Assembly (NCBI RefSeq): GCF_036347055.1
Contig: NZ_CP108882.1
Location: 6,808,001 to 6,872,000, forward strand
DNA: 64,000 nt
Source of the DNA: Streptomyces sp. NBC_00820
Lineage (GTDB): Bacteria; Actinomycetota; Actinomycetes; Streptomycetales; Streptomycetaceae
Direction: 5' to 3'
The notes below the pieces were generated by a model. It searched no databases. It saw only the letters and a list, made by a program, of their open reading frames with translations, and was not told the origin of the DNA. The stretch's first letter is position 1; the number at the start of each line of letters is the position of its first letter. A program made the position numbers and the translations under genes. This document shows, in pieces, positions 51,736 to 60,881 of the stretch.

Positions 51736-52031
51736 GATCCCGTACCGCCTTCTCCACTGAGGTTGCGCGGCAATTGTGGCAGGTGACACCGGCAACCAGG
51801 GCCAAGGGCCTCGCCCGCGTGCGCCGCCGGGTCGCGCGTCGGCCGCCACGCACCACCGAGGCGGCACCGCAGCGGGACCGAGGCGGCACCGGAGCGGCAC
51901 CAAGAGGGCACCGAGGCGGCCCCGGGGCGGTTGTAAGGCCGCCGCGGAGCGGTGGTGGCGCGGGCCGCATGGCAGGAAAGGTGGGAAGTGCGCCATTGCA
52001 GCCATCCCCGGGCGGGCGAAGAATCGGTGGC
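51736..52031. repeat. tex-araC divergent region with ACCGAGGCGGC repeats
   Basis: This 296-bp region has ACCGAGGCGGC three times (51855, 51877, 51910) and several GAGCGGCACC-like variants. The repeats lie between two divergent promoters and might be a regulator-binding array or only slippage. No small gene is supported. Confidence 0.5.
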
Positions 52032-53003
52032 ATGACGCAGCGAACCGTCCTCGTCGTCCTCTTCGACGGCGTGCAGAGCCTCGACGTCACCGGACCCGTG
52101 GAGGTCTTCGCGGGTGCGGAGCAGATCCGCCCGGGGTCGTACCGCATTTGCACGGCCTCCCTGGACGGCGCCCCTGTGCGCACCTCCAGCGGGCTCACCC
52201 TCGTACCGGACACGGCGCTGGCGCGGGCGCCCGGACCGCACACTCTGCTCGTCCCCGGCGGGCAGGGCACCCGCCGCCGTGACCCGCTCCTGACGGACTG
52301 GCTGCGCGCGCACGCGCCCCGGGCCGAACGGCTGGTCTCGGTGTGCACCGGGGCCCTCCTGCTGGCCGAGGCGGGCCTGCTGGACGGCCGGCGGGCCACG
52401 ACCCACTGGGCGTACTGCGACACGCTCGCCCGCGCCCACCCGGCCGTCGAGGTCGACCCCGCGCCGATCTACGTCCGCGACGGCGAGGTCTTCACCTCGG
52501 CCGGCGTCACCTCCGGCATCGACCTCGCCCTCGCCCTCGTCGAGGAGGACCTGGGCCGCGAGGCCGCCCTCACCATCGCCCGCCACCTGGTCGTCTTCCT
52601 GTGCCGGCCCGGCAACCAGGCGCAGTTCAGTGCCCAGCTCGCCGCGCAGACCGCGCGGCGCGAACCCCTGAGGGAAGTCCAGCAGTGGATCACCGAGCAT
52701 CCCGCTGGTGACCTGGCCGTCGAATCGCTCGCCGCCCGCGCCCGGCTCTCGCCGCGTCACTTCGCCCGCGCCTTCCGCGAGGAGACCGGCATGACGCCCG
52801 GCCGCTACGTCGACCGCGTCCGTCTCGAACACGCCCGCAGGCTCCTGGAGGACAGCTCCGGCGGCATCGAGGAGATCTCCCGCGCCAGCGGCTACGGCAC
52901 CCCCGAGGCGATGCGCCGCGCCTTCACCAAGGCGCTCGGCACCTCTCCGGCGGCATACCGCGGCCGTTTCCGCCCCGCCTCCGCCACCTCTTCCGCACGC
53001 TGA
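52032..53003 (+). CDS. GlxA-family regulator: DJ-1/PfpI domain plus AraC helix-turn-helix
   Basis: A 323-residue protein. Residues ~4-180 are a DJ-1/PfpI-like domain ([46 protein letters not shown] with Cys at the nucleophile elbow). The C-terminal ~100 residues are an AraC DNA-binding domain ([57 protein letters not shown]). The arrangement is that of GlxA regulators. Start ATG 52032. It is followed 26 bp later by an isolated DJ-1 protein, its probable target or partner. Confidence 0.85.
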   Translation: MTQRTVLVVLFDGVQSLDVTGPVEVFAGAEQIRPGSYRICTASLDGAPVRTSSGLTLVPDTALARAPGPHTLLVPGGQGTRRRDPLLTDWLRAHAPRAERLVSVCTGALLLAEAGLLDGRRATTHWAYCDTLARAHPAVEVDPAPIYVRDGEVFTSAGVTSGIDLALALVEEDLGREAALTIARHLVVFLCRPGNQAQFSAQLAAQTARREPLREVQQWITEHPAGDLAVESLAARARLSPRHFARAFREETGMTPGRYVDRVRLEHARRLLEDSSGGIEEISRASGYGTPEAMRRAFTKALGTSPAAYRGRFRPASATSSAR

Positions 53004-53029
53004 AGGCCACGCAGACGAAGGGAAACACC

Positions 53030-53665
53030 ATGCAGATCGCCATCGTCCTCTACGACCGCTTCACCGCCCTCGACGCCGTCGGCCCCTACGAGACGCTGGG
53101 CCGGCTCCCCGGCGCCGAGACCGTCTTCGTCGCCGAGCGCACGGGACCCGTCCGCAACGAGACCGGCAACCTCGCGCTCACCGCCGACCGGACCCTCGCC
53201 GACGTGCCGGCCCCCGACATCGTGGTCGTCCCGGGCGGCCCCGGCCAGACCCCGCAGATGGACAACGAGGTCCTCCTGGACTGGCTGCGCGCGGCCGACG
53301 CCACCAGCACCTGGACGACCTCGGTGTGCACCGGCTCCCTGCTGCTCGCCGCGGCCGGGCTCCTGAACGGCCGCCGCGCGACCTCGCACTGGCTGGCCCT
53401 CGACACGCTGCGGGAGTTCGGCGCCGAACCCACGGGGGAGCGGGTCGTGTTCGACGGCAAGTACGTCACCGCCGCCGGTGTCTCCTCCGGCATCGACATG
53501 GGCCTCACCCTGCTCGGCCGGCTCGCCGGCGACGAACACGCCCAGGCCGTCCAGCTGCTGACCGAGTACGACCCGCAGCCGCCCTACGACGCCGGATCCC
53601 CGCAGAAGGCGCCCGCGCACCTCGTCGAGGAACTGCGCTCCGGGAGCCGGTTCATTCTGCGGTAG
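53030..53665 (+). CDS. DJ-1/PfpI family protein
   Basis: A 211-residue protein with the same fold as the N-terminal domain of the preceding regulator: IVLYDRFTALDAVGPYETLG, VVVPGGPGQTP and WTTSVCTGSLLLAAAGLLNGRRATSHW, which carries the nucleophile Cys. Members act as isonitrile hydratases, amidases or chaperone-like enzymes; the SVCTGSLLL block resembles isonitrile hydratase (InhA-type) proteins. Same strand as the regulator, with GAAGGGAAA as ribosome-binding site. Its 3' end overlaps the convergent hydratase gene by 14 bp. Confidence 0.78.
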   Translation: MQIAIVLYDRFTALDAVGPYETLGRLPGAETVFVAERTGPVRNETGNLALTADRTLADVPAPDIVVVPGGPGQTPQMDNEVLLDWLRAADATSTWTTSVCTGSLLLAAAGLLNGRRATSHWLALDTLREFGAEPTGERVVFDGKYVTAAGVSSGIDMGLTLLGRLAGDEHAQAVQLLTEYDPQPPYDAGSPQKAPAHLVEELRSGSRFILR

Positions 53666-54407
53666 GCACGCTCCAGGTGAAGCGCGGCCGCCTGCGCTCC
53701 AGGAACGCGGCGACCCCCTCCGCGGTGTCGCCGCTACCACGGGCCTGCTCCGCCCAGTAGGCGTCCCGGTCGGTGCGGCCGTTCGCGAACTCCTTCGCCG
53801 CGGCCTGGGTGAGCTGAGAGCGGGACACCAGGACCTGGGTCAACTCGGCAACCCGCTTGCCGAGTTCGCCCTCGGGCAGCACCTCGTCCACCAGCCCCGT
53901 ACGCAGCGCCCGCCCGGTGTCGATCAACTCGCCGGAGAACAGCAGGTACTTGGCGGCCGCAGGACCCACCAGCGAGACCAGCCGCCGGGTCGAGGACGCG
54001 GGATACACGATGCCGAGCTTCGCGGGCGTCACCCCGAACAGGGCGCCCTCCTCCGCCAGCCGCAGATCGCAGGCCGCCGCGAGCTGCGACCCGCCGCCCA
54101 CACAGTGACCCCGGACCGCGGCGACGGTCGGCTTGGGGAACGCGGCGAGGGCCTCCTCGGCGGCCACCGCCAGCCGCTGGGCCTCCTCCGGCGAGCCCCG
54201 GAGCGTGGAGATGTCCGCGCCCGCGCAGAAGGTGCCCCCCTCGCCGGTCAGCACCAGCGCCCGCACGCCCGGGTCGGTGGCCAGTCCTTCCAGCAGGGGT
54301 GGCAGGGATCGCCACATCGCGGCCGTCATGGCGTTGCGCTTGGCCGGGTGGCCGATGACGACGGTGGCGACGGAGTCGGTGACCTGGTGCGACAGACGGG
54401 GCTCCAT
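53652..54407 (-). CDS. Enoyl-CoA hydratase/isomerase family protein
   Basis: A 251-residue crotonase-fold protein. The oxyanion-hole blocks are GTFCAGADISTL and RGHCVGGGSQLAAACDLRLAEE; the following GVTPAKLGIVYPASSTRRL segment corresponds to the catalytic region and has Lys/Leu where classical hydratases have Glu, so an isomerase or other activity is possible. ATG 54407 is used rather than 54539. Not in an operon with the fad genes. Confidence 0.8.
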   Translation of the reverse strand: MEPRLSHQVTDSVATVVIGHPAKRNAMTAAMWRSLPPLLEGLATDPGVRALVLTGEGGTFCAGADISTLRGSPEEAQRLAVAAEEALAAFPKPTVAAVRGHCVGGGSQLAAACDLRLAEEGALFGVTPAKLGIVYPASSTRRLVSLVGPAAAKYLLFSGELIDTGRALRTGLVDEVLPEGELGKRVAELTQVLVSRSQLTQAAAKEFANGRTDRDAYWAEQARGSGDTAEGVAAFLERRRPRFTWSVPTAE

Positions 54408-54510
54408 GAGGCCGGATGCTATCGGCCGGACGGTATCGGCCGTTACGGAGCCGTGGTCAGCGGGGACAAAGAGGGTGTAGCAGGCATGGAGGGCGACTGA
54501 GGAGGCGGCG

Positions 54511-55110
54511 ATGGCCAGGTCCGGTAAGCCGCGGGGCAAGGCGGCGAAGCTGCATCGCGGGTTCAGCTGGCTCGCGGTGCTCGGTGTGGTGCTCGTGATC
54601 GCCGGACTCGTGGGGCTGGTCTACACCGGTGTGGCCACACTGACCTCGATGATCCTCTTCGGATGGCTGCTGCTGATCGGCGGAGTGGTGGGGCTGCTGC
54701 ACGCGGTGCAGGCACGGGGCACCAGTTTCTTCTGGCTCGGCGTCATCGTCGCCGCCCTGAACATCGCCGCCGGTGTCGTCGTCATCCGCATGCCCCACGC
54801 CGCGGCCGCCGCCCTCACCATGTTCGCCGCCCTGCTGTTCCTCGCCGCCGGACTCTTCCGGGTCGTCGGCAGCCTGGTGGTACGCGGTTCCCAGTTCGGC
54901 TGGACGCTGCTGCTCGGCGCGTTCGACCTGCTGCTGGGCATCCTCGTCCTCATCTCCTGGCCGGGCAGCAGCCAGTACGTCATCGGCGCGTTCTTCTCGC
55001 TCTCCCTGCTCTTCGACGGCCTCGGCCTGATCGCCACCGGATACGGCGGCCGTCGCGTGGCCGGCCTCCTCGACGAGCAGACCCCGGGCAAACCCGTACA
55101 ACACGAATAG
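54511..55110 (+). CDS. HdeD-family integral membrane protein
   Basis: A 199-residue protein with six hydrophobic helices arranged as three two-helix repeats (ISMLFGWLLLIGGVVGLL-like, in part), the DUF308/HdeD pattern. HdeD is linked to acid stress in enterobacteria, but the function in actinomycetes is unknown. ATG 54511 follows GAGGAGG. A five-codon ATG-GAG-GGC-GAC-TGA frame sits just before it (54486-54500). Confidence 0.75.
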   Translation: MARSGKPRGKAAKLHRGFSWLAVLGVVLVIAGLVGLVYTGVATLTSMILFGWLLLIGGVVGLLHAVQARGTSFFWLGVIVAALNIAAGVVVIRMPHAAAAALTMFAALLFLAAGLFRVVGSLVVRGSQFGWTLLLGAFDLLLGILVLISWPGSSQYVIGAFFSLSLLFDGLGLIATGYGGRRVAGLLDEQTPGKPVQHE

Positions 55111-55220
55111 TTCGCGAAGCGGCGCCCGGAGGGCAGGAACGGTCCTTTAACTGGCGACATCAGACGCAGGCGGTCAGAAACGTTCGATACTCGCTGACTT
55201 CTGTTCAGTCATCCGGAGTG

Positions 55221-55781
55221 ATGCCGATCGTTACCAACACTCGACGTGTGGTGACAATCGAGCGCGAGGGTGGCGACCGGACGATGGACGACCACGGGCA
55301 CGGGGGCGTCCCGCGACCAGCGGAGGGCGGCGCGCGGCAGCCGCCCGGCCCACTGCCGTACGAGGGAGTCTGGCGGTTCACCGCGGCCGCCGTGGACGCG
55401 TCGGTCCCGCAGGCGCGGCACGCCGTACGGGACCTGCTGCTGCGCCAGGGCGTACCGGTCTGCGACGACGTGGTGCACGGACTGCTGCTGATCGTCTCCG
55501 AGCTGGTCACGAACGCGGTCCGGCACGCGGCGCTGCTGTCGCCGATGCTCGCCGTGGAGGTGGCCGTCGGGGCCGAGTGGGTGCGGGTGTCGGTGGAGGA
55601 CAACCACCCCTACCGCCCGACCGCCCTGGAGGCCGACCACGGCCAGACCGGTGGACGGGGCCTGCTGCTGGTCCGTGAGGTGGCCCGGGAGGCGGGCGGG
55701 GTGGTCGACGTGGAGCACACCGCGAGCGGCGGCAAGGTGATCTGGGCCGCCCTGCCGCTCAAGCCCGCGACCCTGCTGTAG
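55221..55781 (+). CDS. RsbW-like histidine-kinase-fold ATP-binding protein
   Basis: A 186-residue protein. The GHKL ATPase fold is visible as LLLIVSELVTNAVRHA (N-box), VSVEDNHPYRP (G1-like) and GGRGLLLVREVAREAG (G2). Proteins of this size in Streptomyces are usually anti-sigma factors or regulatory kinases partnering with anti-sigma antagonists; none is encoded nearby. I took the ATG at 55221 with GGAG just upstream; 55284 (MDDHGHGG) is the alternative. Confidence 0.78.
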   Translation: MPIVTNTRRVVTIEREGGDRTMDDHGHGGVPRPAEGGARQPPGPLPYEGVWRFTAAAVDASVPQARHAVRDLLLRQGVPVCDDVVHGLLLIVSELVTNAVRHAALLSPMLAVEVAVGAEWVRVSVEDNHPYRPTALEADHGQTGGRGLLLVREVAREAGGVVDVEHTASGGKVIWAALPLKPATLL

Positions 55782-55799
55782 GGGACCGGCCGCGCGGGC

Positions 55800-55846
55800 G
55801 GCTACCCCGGGTCGCGCGGGCCGGTACCCCGGGTCGCGGGGGCCGA
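55800..55846. repeat. 22-bp direct repeat between convergent genes
   Basis: TACCCCGGGTCGCG occurs at 55803-55816 and 55825-55838, 22 bp apart, just downstream of the kinase-like gene and before the idi stop. It may assist termination. Confidence 0.5.
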
Positions 55847-56440
55847 CTACCAGCCCGCGTGGGGGCCCGTCAGTTCCCTGATCGCCGGCCGGGCCGCGTC
55901 CAGCACGGTCATGAACCAGGCGGAGAACGGCTCCCGGGCGTGCCGCTCCGCGAGCTCGGCGGCCGTCACGAAGGCGGTCGCGCCGATCTCCTCGGGGTCC
56001 GGGGCGAGCGAGGCCTGCACCAGGCCGACGAACAGGTGGTTGTACTCCTGCTCGACCAAGCCCGAGGCCGGGTCCGGGTGGTTGTAGCGGACCGTGCCCG
56101 CCTGGGCCATGAGCGACGGCGAGACGCCCAGCTCCTCGTACGTCCGCCGGGCCGCCGCCGCGAAGGGTGCCTCGCCGGGGTAGGGGTGGCCGCAGCACGT
56201 GTTGGACCACACACCGGGGGAGTGGTACTTGCCGAGCGCCCGCTGCTGGAGCAGCAGCCGGCCCTGCTCGTCGAAGAGGAACACCGAGAACGCCCGGTGC
56301 AGCTGTCCCGGCGGCTGGTGGGCGGCGAGCTTCTCAGCGGTGCCGATCGTCACGCCGCTCTCGTCGACCAGTTCCAGCAAAATCGCCTCTGTGGCGCCGT
56401 TCGACGAGCTGTGCGTCTCGGTGGCAGGTGTGATCGGCAT
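55847..56440 (-). CDS. idi: Isopentenyl-diphosphate delta-isomerase, type I
   Basis: A 197-residue Nudix-fold enzyme. The catalytic Cys is in NTCCGHPYPGE, and the metal-binding Glu/Tyr block is VEQEYNHLF. It interconverts IPP and DMAPP for isoprenoid synthesis. The ATG at 56440 is preferred: AAGGA is 5 nt upstream, whereas the ATG two codons earlier would abut it. Its nearness to the lipid cluster could be coincidental. Confidence 0.92.
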   Translation of the reverse strand: MPITPATETHSSSNGATEAILLELVDESGVTIGTAEKLAAHQPPGQLHRAFSVFLFDEQGRLLLQQRALGKYHSPGVWSNTCCGHPYPGEAPFAAAARRTYEELGVSPSLMAQAGTVRYNHPDPASGLVEQEYNHLFVGLVQASLAPDPEEIGATAFVTAAELAERHAREPFSAWFMTVLDAARPAIRELTGPHAGW

Positions 56441-56670
56441 ACCCATCCTTAGCCTCGGTCTTCGCACCCCAAGTCTGCCGTACGAATCCGGCACTCCCGG
56501 CACTTCCCCCGCACGTCCGCATGTCCGCATGTCCCGCGCACGGGGTGGCGCCGCAAGGGGGGACTCGATAGGGGATCGTGCCCGGGGCCCGACTCCGGGA
56601 ACCTCGGTGACGTGTCGAACACAAGTGCACACGTTCAGCATGCCGCCGGCTCCGCGTGCGATGTCCCGCG

Positions 56671-56710
56671 ACTCCGCCCAGGGACCCTCAACTCCGCCCA
56701 GGGACCCTCA
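56671..56710. repeat. Perfect 20-bp tandem duplication
   Basis: A 20-bp unit (ACTCCGCCCAGGGACCCTCA) occurs twice back to back. The second copy contains the stop of the cation exporter gene. Confidence 0.9.
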
Positions 56711-57643
56711 GTGGCAGAGCCGCGACTCGTGCGCCGCGTGCCCGCTCGGCTCCAGCTGGAAGGTGCAGTGTTCCACGTCGAAGTGGCCGCCGAGGCAGCC
56801 CTGCAGCTCGTGCAGCATCTTCTCGTGGCCGATGGCGTTCAGCACGTCCGTGCTGACCACCACGTGCGCGGACACCACGGGCATGCCGGAGGTGATCGTC
56901 CAGGCGTGCAGATCGTGCACGTCCTCGACGCCGTCCAGACCCAGGATGTGGGCCCGGACCTCCGCCATGTCGACGTCCTTCGGGGCCGCCTCCAGCAGCA
57001 CGTCCAGCGTCTCGCGCAGCAGCTTCAGCGTCCTCGGGACGATCATCAGGGCGATGGTCAGCGAGGCGATCGGGTCGGCGATCTGCCAGCCGGTGGTCAG
57101 GATCACGGCCGCCGAGATGATCACCGCCAACGAGCCCAGCGCGTCCGCGGCGACCTCCAGGAAGGCGCCGCGCACGTTCAGGCTCTCCTTCTGCCCGCGC
57201 ATCAGCAGGACGAGTGACACGCTGTTCGCCACCAGGCCGATCCCACCGAACAGCATCATCAGACCGCCCCGCGTGTCCGCGGGTGTGACGAACCGCTCGA
57301 CCGCCTCGAACAGCACGTATCCGCCGACGCCGAGCAGCAGCAGGCAGTTGGCCAGGGCGGCGAGGATCTCGGCGCGGGCGTAGCCGAAGGTGCGGTTGGT
57401 GCTCGGCGGCCGGTTGGCGAAATGGATGGCGAGCAGCGCCATGCCGAGACCCACCGCGTCGGTCGCCATGTGCGCGGCGTCCGCGATCAGGGCCAGCGAG
57501 TCCGCGAGCAGACCGCCGGCGATCTCGACCACCATGATCGTGAGCGTGATGCACAGCGCCACCCGCAGCCGGCCGCGGTACGCGGCCGCGGCCGTACCGG
57601 TGCGCGGCGCGTGTGTGTGGCCGTGGTCGTGCCCTGCCCCCAT
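56708..57643 (-). CDS. Cation diffusion facilitator (CDF) metal exporter
   Basis: A 311-residue protein with six transmembrane helices. His/Asp metal-site motifs are DAAHMATDAV in helix 2 and EVAADALGSL in helix 5. It has a His-rich N-terminus (GHDHGHTHA) and a cytosolic C-terminal domain. This is the CzcD-type zinc exporter group. The ATG at 57643 was chosen: GGAAGGA lies about 10 nt upstream. Zn, Co or Cd are the probable substrates; no metal regulator is adjacent. Confidence 0.88.
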   Translation of the reverse strand: MGAGHDHGHTHAPRTGTAAAAYRGRLRVALCITLTIMVVEIAGGLLADSLALIADAAHMATDAVGLGMALLAIHFANRPPSTNRTFGYARAEILAALANCLLLLGVGGYVLFEAVERFVTPADTRGGLMMLFGGIGLVANSVSLVLLMRGQKESLNVRGAFLEVAADALGSLAVIISAAVILTTGWQIADPIASLTIALMIVPRTLKLLRETLDVLLEAAPKDVDMAEVRAHILGLDGVEDVHDLHAWTITSGMPVVSAHVVVSTDVLNAIGHEKMLHELQGCLGGHFDVEHCTFQLEPSGHAAHESRLCH

Positions 57644-57735
57644 GAGAAAACCGTCCTTCCGCGTCGCGCCCTGGATCACAGTGAACTACTGGCGGGGGTC
57701 ATCGGGCAACGCGGCACTGAACACCGTTGTCATGT

Positions 57736-57770
57736 GCCCTGACCTGCGTAAACGAACCGCTGGTCAGGGC
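57736..57770 (-). terminator. Terminator downstream of galE
   Basis: GCCCTGACC (57736-57744) pairs with GGTCAGGGC (57762-57770), a 9-bp perfect stem with a 17-nt loop, just beyond the galE stop. Confidence 0.65.
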
Positions 57771-57779
57771 GATGGCGGC

Positions 57780-58757
57780 CTACTTCGCGAGGTCGTGGTG
57801 CAGCCGCCAGCCCTGCCAGGCCGACTCGACCATCTCGCGCACTCCGCGCCGGGCCCGCCAGCCCAGCTCGGTGGCGGCCCGCTCGGCCGAGGCGACCGCG
57901 CGCGGCGCGTCCCCCGGGCGGCGCCCCTCCACGACGGGCGGCCGCCGGTCCCCGGTGACCTCCCCGACGACCGTGATCAGCTCGCGCACCGAGACGCCCT
58001 CGCCCCGGCCGATGTTCAGCGTCAGGTCTCCGGCCGGGCCGCCCTCGCCGAGCCGGCGTGCGGCCGCGAGGTGCGCCTCGGCCAGGTCGGCCACGTGAAT
58101 GTAGTCACGGACACAGGTGCCGTCCGGCGTCGGGTAGTCGGCTCCGAAGATCCGCGGCGCCTCGTCGCGGGTGAGCCGGTCGAAGACCATCGGGACGATG
58201 TTGAAGACCCCGGTGTCGGCGAGTTCGGGCGCCGCGGCGCCCGCCACGTTGAAATAGCGCAGACATACGGTGGAGATCCCGTGCGCCTTTCCCGCCGCCC
58301 GCACCAGCCACTCCCCGGCCAGCTTGGTCTCGCCGTACGGGTTCACCGGCGCGCACGGGGTGTCCTCCGTGATCAGCTCCACATCCGGGTTGCCGTAGAC
58401 GGCCGCCGACGACGAGAACAGCAGCCGCCGCACGCCGGCGGCGGTCATCGCCTCCAGCAGCACGGCCAGGCCGCCGACGTTCTCCCGGTAGTAGCGCGTG
58501 GGCTCGGCCACCGACTCGGCGACCTGCTTGCGCGCCGCGAGATGGACGACGCCCGTGACGCCGTACTCGGCGAAGACCCGCCTGAGCAGGTCCCCGTCCA
58601 GCGTCGAGCCCTCGACCAGCGGCACGCCCGCCGGGAGCCGCTCGGGCACGGCGGCCGACAGGTCGTCCAGCACCACGACGCGCTCGCCGGCCTCTGTCAT
58701 GGCCCGTGCCACATGCGCTCCGATGTATCCGGCTCCGCCGGTGATCAGCCACGTCAT
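57780..58757 (-). CDS. galE: UDP-glucose 4-epimerase
   Basis: A 325-residue SDR-type epimerase. NAD-binding GGAGYIGAHVA is at residues ~7-17, and the catalytic SSSAAVYG and YGETK (Tyr/Lys) are present, with CLRYFNVAGA and the sugar-binding CVRDYIHVADLAEAH. It interconverts UDP-glucose and UDP-galactose. ATG 58757. It is divergent from the lipid-like operon and could feed the glycosyltransferase there (inference). Confidence 0.92.
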   Translation of the reverse strand: MTWLITGGAGYIGAHVARAMTEAGERVVVLDDLSAAVPERLPAGVPLVEGSTLDGDLLRRVFAEYGVTGVVHLAARKQVAESVAEPTRYYRENVGGLAVLLEAMTAAGVRRLLFSSSAAVYGNPDVELITEDTPCAPVNPYGETKLAGEWLVRAAGKAHGISTVCLRYFNVAGAAAPELADTGVFNIVPMVFDRLTRDEAPRIFGADYPTPDGTCVRDYIHVADLAEAHLAAARRLGEGGPAGDLTLNIGRGEGVSVRELITVVGEVTGDRRPPVVEGRRPGDAPRAVASAERAATELGWRARRGVREMVESAWQGWRLHHDLAK

Positions 58758-59057
58758 GGTCGCCCACCCTATGCCGACCCGTGCCGGGTCCTCCCGCGCC
58801 CGTGACCACGATGTCCGTGATGACGGGGGATGCCCGGGTCTGTGGGCGCGGTTTGTGGGGCGGGCCCCGAATCCCTGATGATGATCGCGGCAAAGGCCGG
58901 GGCAGCCCCCTGTGGGCCGGTCCGTGAACGGCCGGTGAACGTCGGCCCCGGCCCATCGGATAGCCTCTGCCGACATGCCGCCCGGGAGTCGCAGGCCGCG
59001 GCGCCCACCACGCAGAAGACCGGCGCCGACGTGCCGGCACCCAGGGAGTGAGTTCGG
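58758..59057. promoter_or_regulatory. 300-bp divergent region between galE and the CDP-alcohol operon
   Basis: The likely -10 of the operon is TAGCCT at 58961-58966, with GTGAACGT-like sequence about 20 bp upstream. Several GGCC-rich imperfect palindromes lie in 58890-58960. A 33-codon ORF from ATG 58974 overlaps the TTG start of the operon's first gene in another frame and is probably spurious. Confidence 0.4.
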
Positions 59058-60881
59058 TTGTCGACCGCCATCGTGACCGGTCAGCCGGTCCCCGGATCGT
59101 CTCTCGAGCACGATCTGCGGTCCCTCGGCTTCGACGTGCGTACGGCCGCCGATGCCGTCGAGGCGGAGACCCTGCTCGCGGCCGCCCCCACCGGTGACCG
59201 CGTCGCCCTGGTCGACGCGCGCTTCGTCGGCCACCCGCACGCGCTGCGCCTCGGCCTGACCGACCCGCGCTTCCCGCTGGCCGCCGTCCCCGGCGCCGTC
59301 ACCGCCCAGCCGGCCGCCCGGCAGGCGCTGACCCGGGCACTGGCCCGCGAGACCTCCGCCGACGACCGCTCCGCCGAGAACGCGGACCCGGCGGAGCCGG
59401 AAGCCGTCGCCGACGGCCTCGCCGACCGCGTCGGCACCGCCCTCGACGCCGAGGACGCCGGTGTCCACCGCCCCGAGCTGGGCAGTCTGGTCGCCGCCGT
59501 CCCCGCCGACCCGCAGGCCCGCAACGAGGCACGGCAGGCCGTCGCCGCCGTGGACGACGAGGCCGTACGCCTGAAGTCGGCCGTGAAGTCCCGCGACGGC
59601 TTCTTCACCACGTACTTCATCAGCCCCTACTCGCGCTACATCGCCCGCTGGTGCGCGCGCCGGGGCCTGACCCCCAACCAGGTCACCACCGCCTCGCTGC
59701 TCACCGCGCTCATAGCGGCGGGCTGTGCGGCGACGGGCACGCGGGCCGGGTTCGTCGCGGCCGGCGTGCTGCTGATCGCGTCCTTCGTCCTGGACTGCAC
59801 CGACGGCCAGCTCGCCCGCTACGCCCTGAAGTACTCCACGCTCGGCGCCTGGCTCGACGCCACCTTCGACCGGGCCAAGGAGTACGCCTACTACGCCGGT
59901 CTCGCCCTCGGCGCGGCCCGCGGCGGAGACGACGTGTGGGCCCTCGCGCTCGGCGCGATGATCCTGCAGACCTGCCGGCACGTCGTGGACTTCTCCTTCA
60001 ACGAGGCCAACCACGACGCCACCGCCAACACCAGCCCCACCGCGGCCCTCTCCGACAAGCTCGACAGCGTCGGCTGGACGGTCTGGGTGCGCCGGATGAT
60101 CGTCCTCCCCATCGGTGAGCGCTGGGCCATGATCGCCGTCCTCACCGCGGTCACCACCCCCCGCATCACCTTCTACGTCCTCCTCGTCGGCTGCGCCCTC
60201 GCGGCGACGTACACCACGGCCGGGCGCGTGCTGCGCTCGCTGACCCGCAAGGCGAAGCGGACCGACCGGGCGGCGCGGGCACTCGCGGAGCTCGCCGACA
60301 ACGGCCCGCTCGCCGGGATCGCGGCGCGCGTGCTGCCCGCCCCCCTCGGCTCCCCGCTCCTGGTGGCGCTCGCCGGCACGGCGATCCTCGCGGTGTCCCT
60401 CTTCGCGGGCCACTCCGGGGAGACCTGGGCGCCCGTCGCGGGTGCCGTCGTCTACACCCTCACGTCCGGTCTGGCGCTGCGCCGCCCCCTCAAGGGCGCC
60501 CTCGACTGGCTGGTCCCGCCCCTGTTCCGGGCCGCCGAGTACGGCACCGTCCTCGTCCTCGCGAGCAAAGCGGGCGTGAACGGGGCCCTTCCTGCGGCTT
60601 TCGGCCTGGTGGCCGCCGTCGCCTACCATCACTACGACACGGTGTACCGCATCCGCGGCAACGCCGGAGCGCCCCCGGCCTGGCTGGTGCGCGTCACAGG
60701 GGGACAGGAGGGGCGGACTCTGCTCGTCACCGTCCTGGCCGCCCTGCTCACCGCCTCGCAGTTCACGGTCGCGCTCACGGTTCTCGCCGTGTACGTGACC
60801 CTGCTGGTGCTCGTCGAGAGCATCCGCTTCTGGGTCTCCGCAGGAGCCCCAGCCGTACACGACGAAGGAGAACCCGCATGA
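59058..60881 (+). CDS. CDP-alcohol phosphatidyltransferase with N- and C-terminal extensions
   Basis: A 607-residue protein. The CDP-alcohol phosphotransferase motif is complete: DCTDGQLAR near residues 246-254, then GxxxDxxxD (GAWLDATFD), so the enzyme should transfer a phosphoalcohol from CDP-alcohol. The ~190-residue N-terminus (VTGQPVPGSSLEHDL, DVRTAADAVEAETLLAAA) resembles a receiver- or nucleotidyltransferase-like fold, and the ~200-residue C-terminus has several more helices (a DUF5941-type block). TTG start; no in-frame alternative exists because a stop precedes it. First gene of the operon. Confidence 0.8.
   Translation: MSTAIVTGQPVPGSSLEHDLRSLGFDVRTAADAVEAETLLAAAPTGDRVALVDARFVGHPHALRLGLTDPRFPLAAVPGAVTAQPAARQALTRALARETSADDRSAENADPAEPEAVADGLADRVGTALDAEDAGVHRPELGSLVAAVPADPQARNEARQAVAAVDDEAVRLKSAVKSRDGFFTTYFISPYSRYIARWCARRGLTPNQVTTASLLTALIAAGCAATGTRAGFVAAGVLLIASFVLDCTDGQLARYALKYSTLGAWLDATFDRAKEYAYYAGLALGAARGGDDVWALALGAMILQTCRHVVDFSFNEANHDATANTSPTAALSDKLDSVGWTVWVRRMIVLPIGERWAMIAVLTAVTTPRITFYVLLVGCALAATYTTAGRVLRSLTRKAKRTDRAARALAELADNGPLAGIAARVLPAPLGSPLLVALAGTAILAVSLFAGHSGETWAPVAGAVVYTLTSGLALRRPLKGALDWLVPPLFRAAEYGTVLVLASKAGVNGALPAAFGLVAAVAYHHYDTVYRIRGNAGAPPAWLVRVTGGQEGRTLLVTVLAALLTASQFTVALTVLAVYVTLLVLVESIRFWVSAGAPAVHDEGEPA

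Noticed and set aside
58974..59075. Small ORF from ATG 58974 before the CDP-alcohol operon
   Set aside because: It is Arg/Pro-rich and overlaps the operon's first gene in another frame; no ribosome-binding site supports it.
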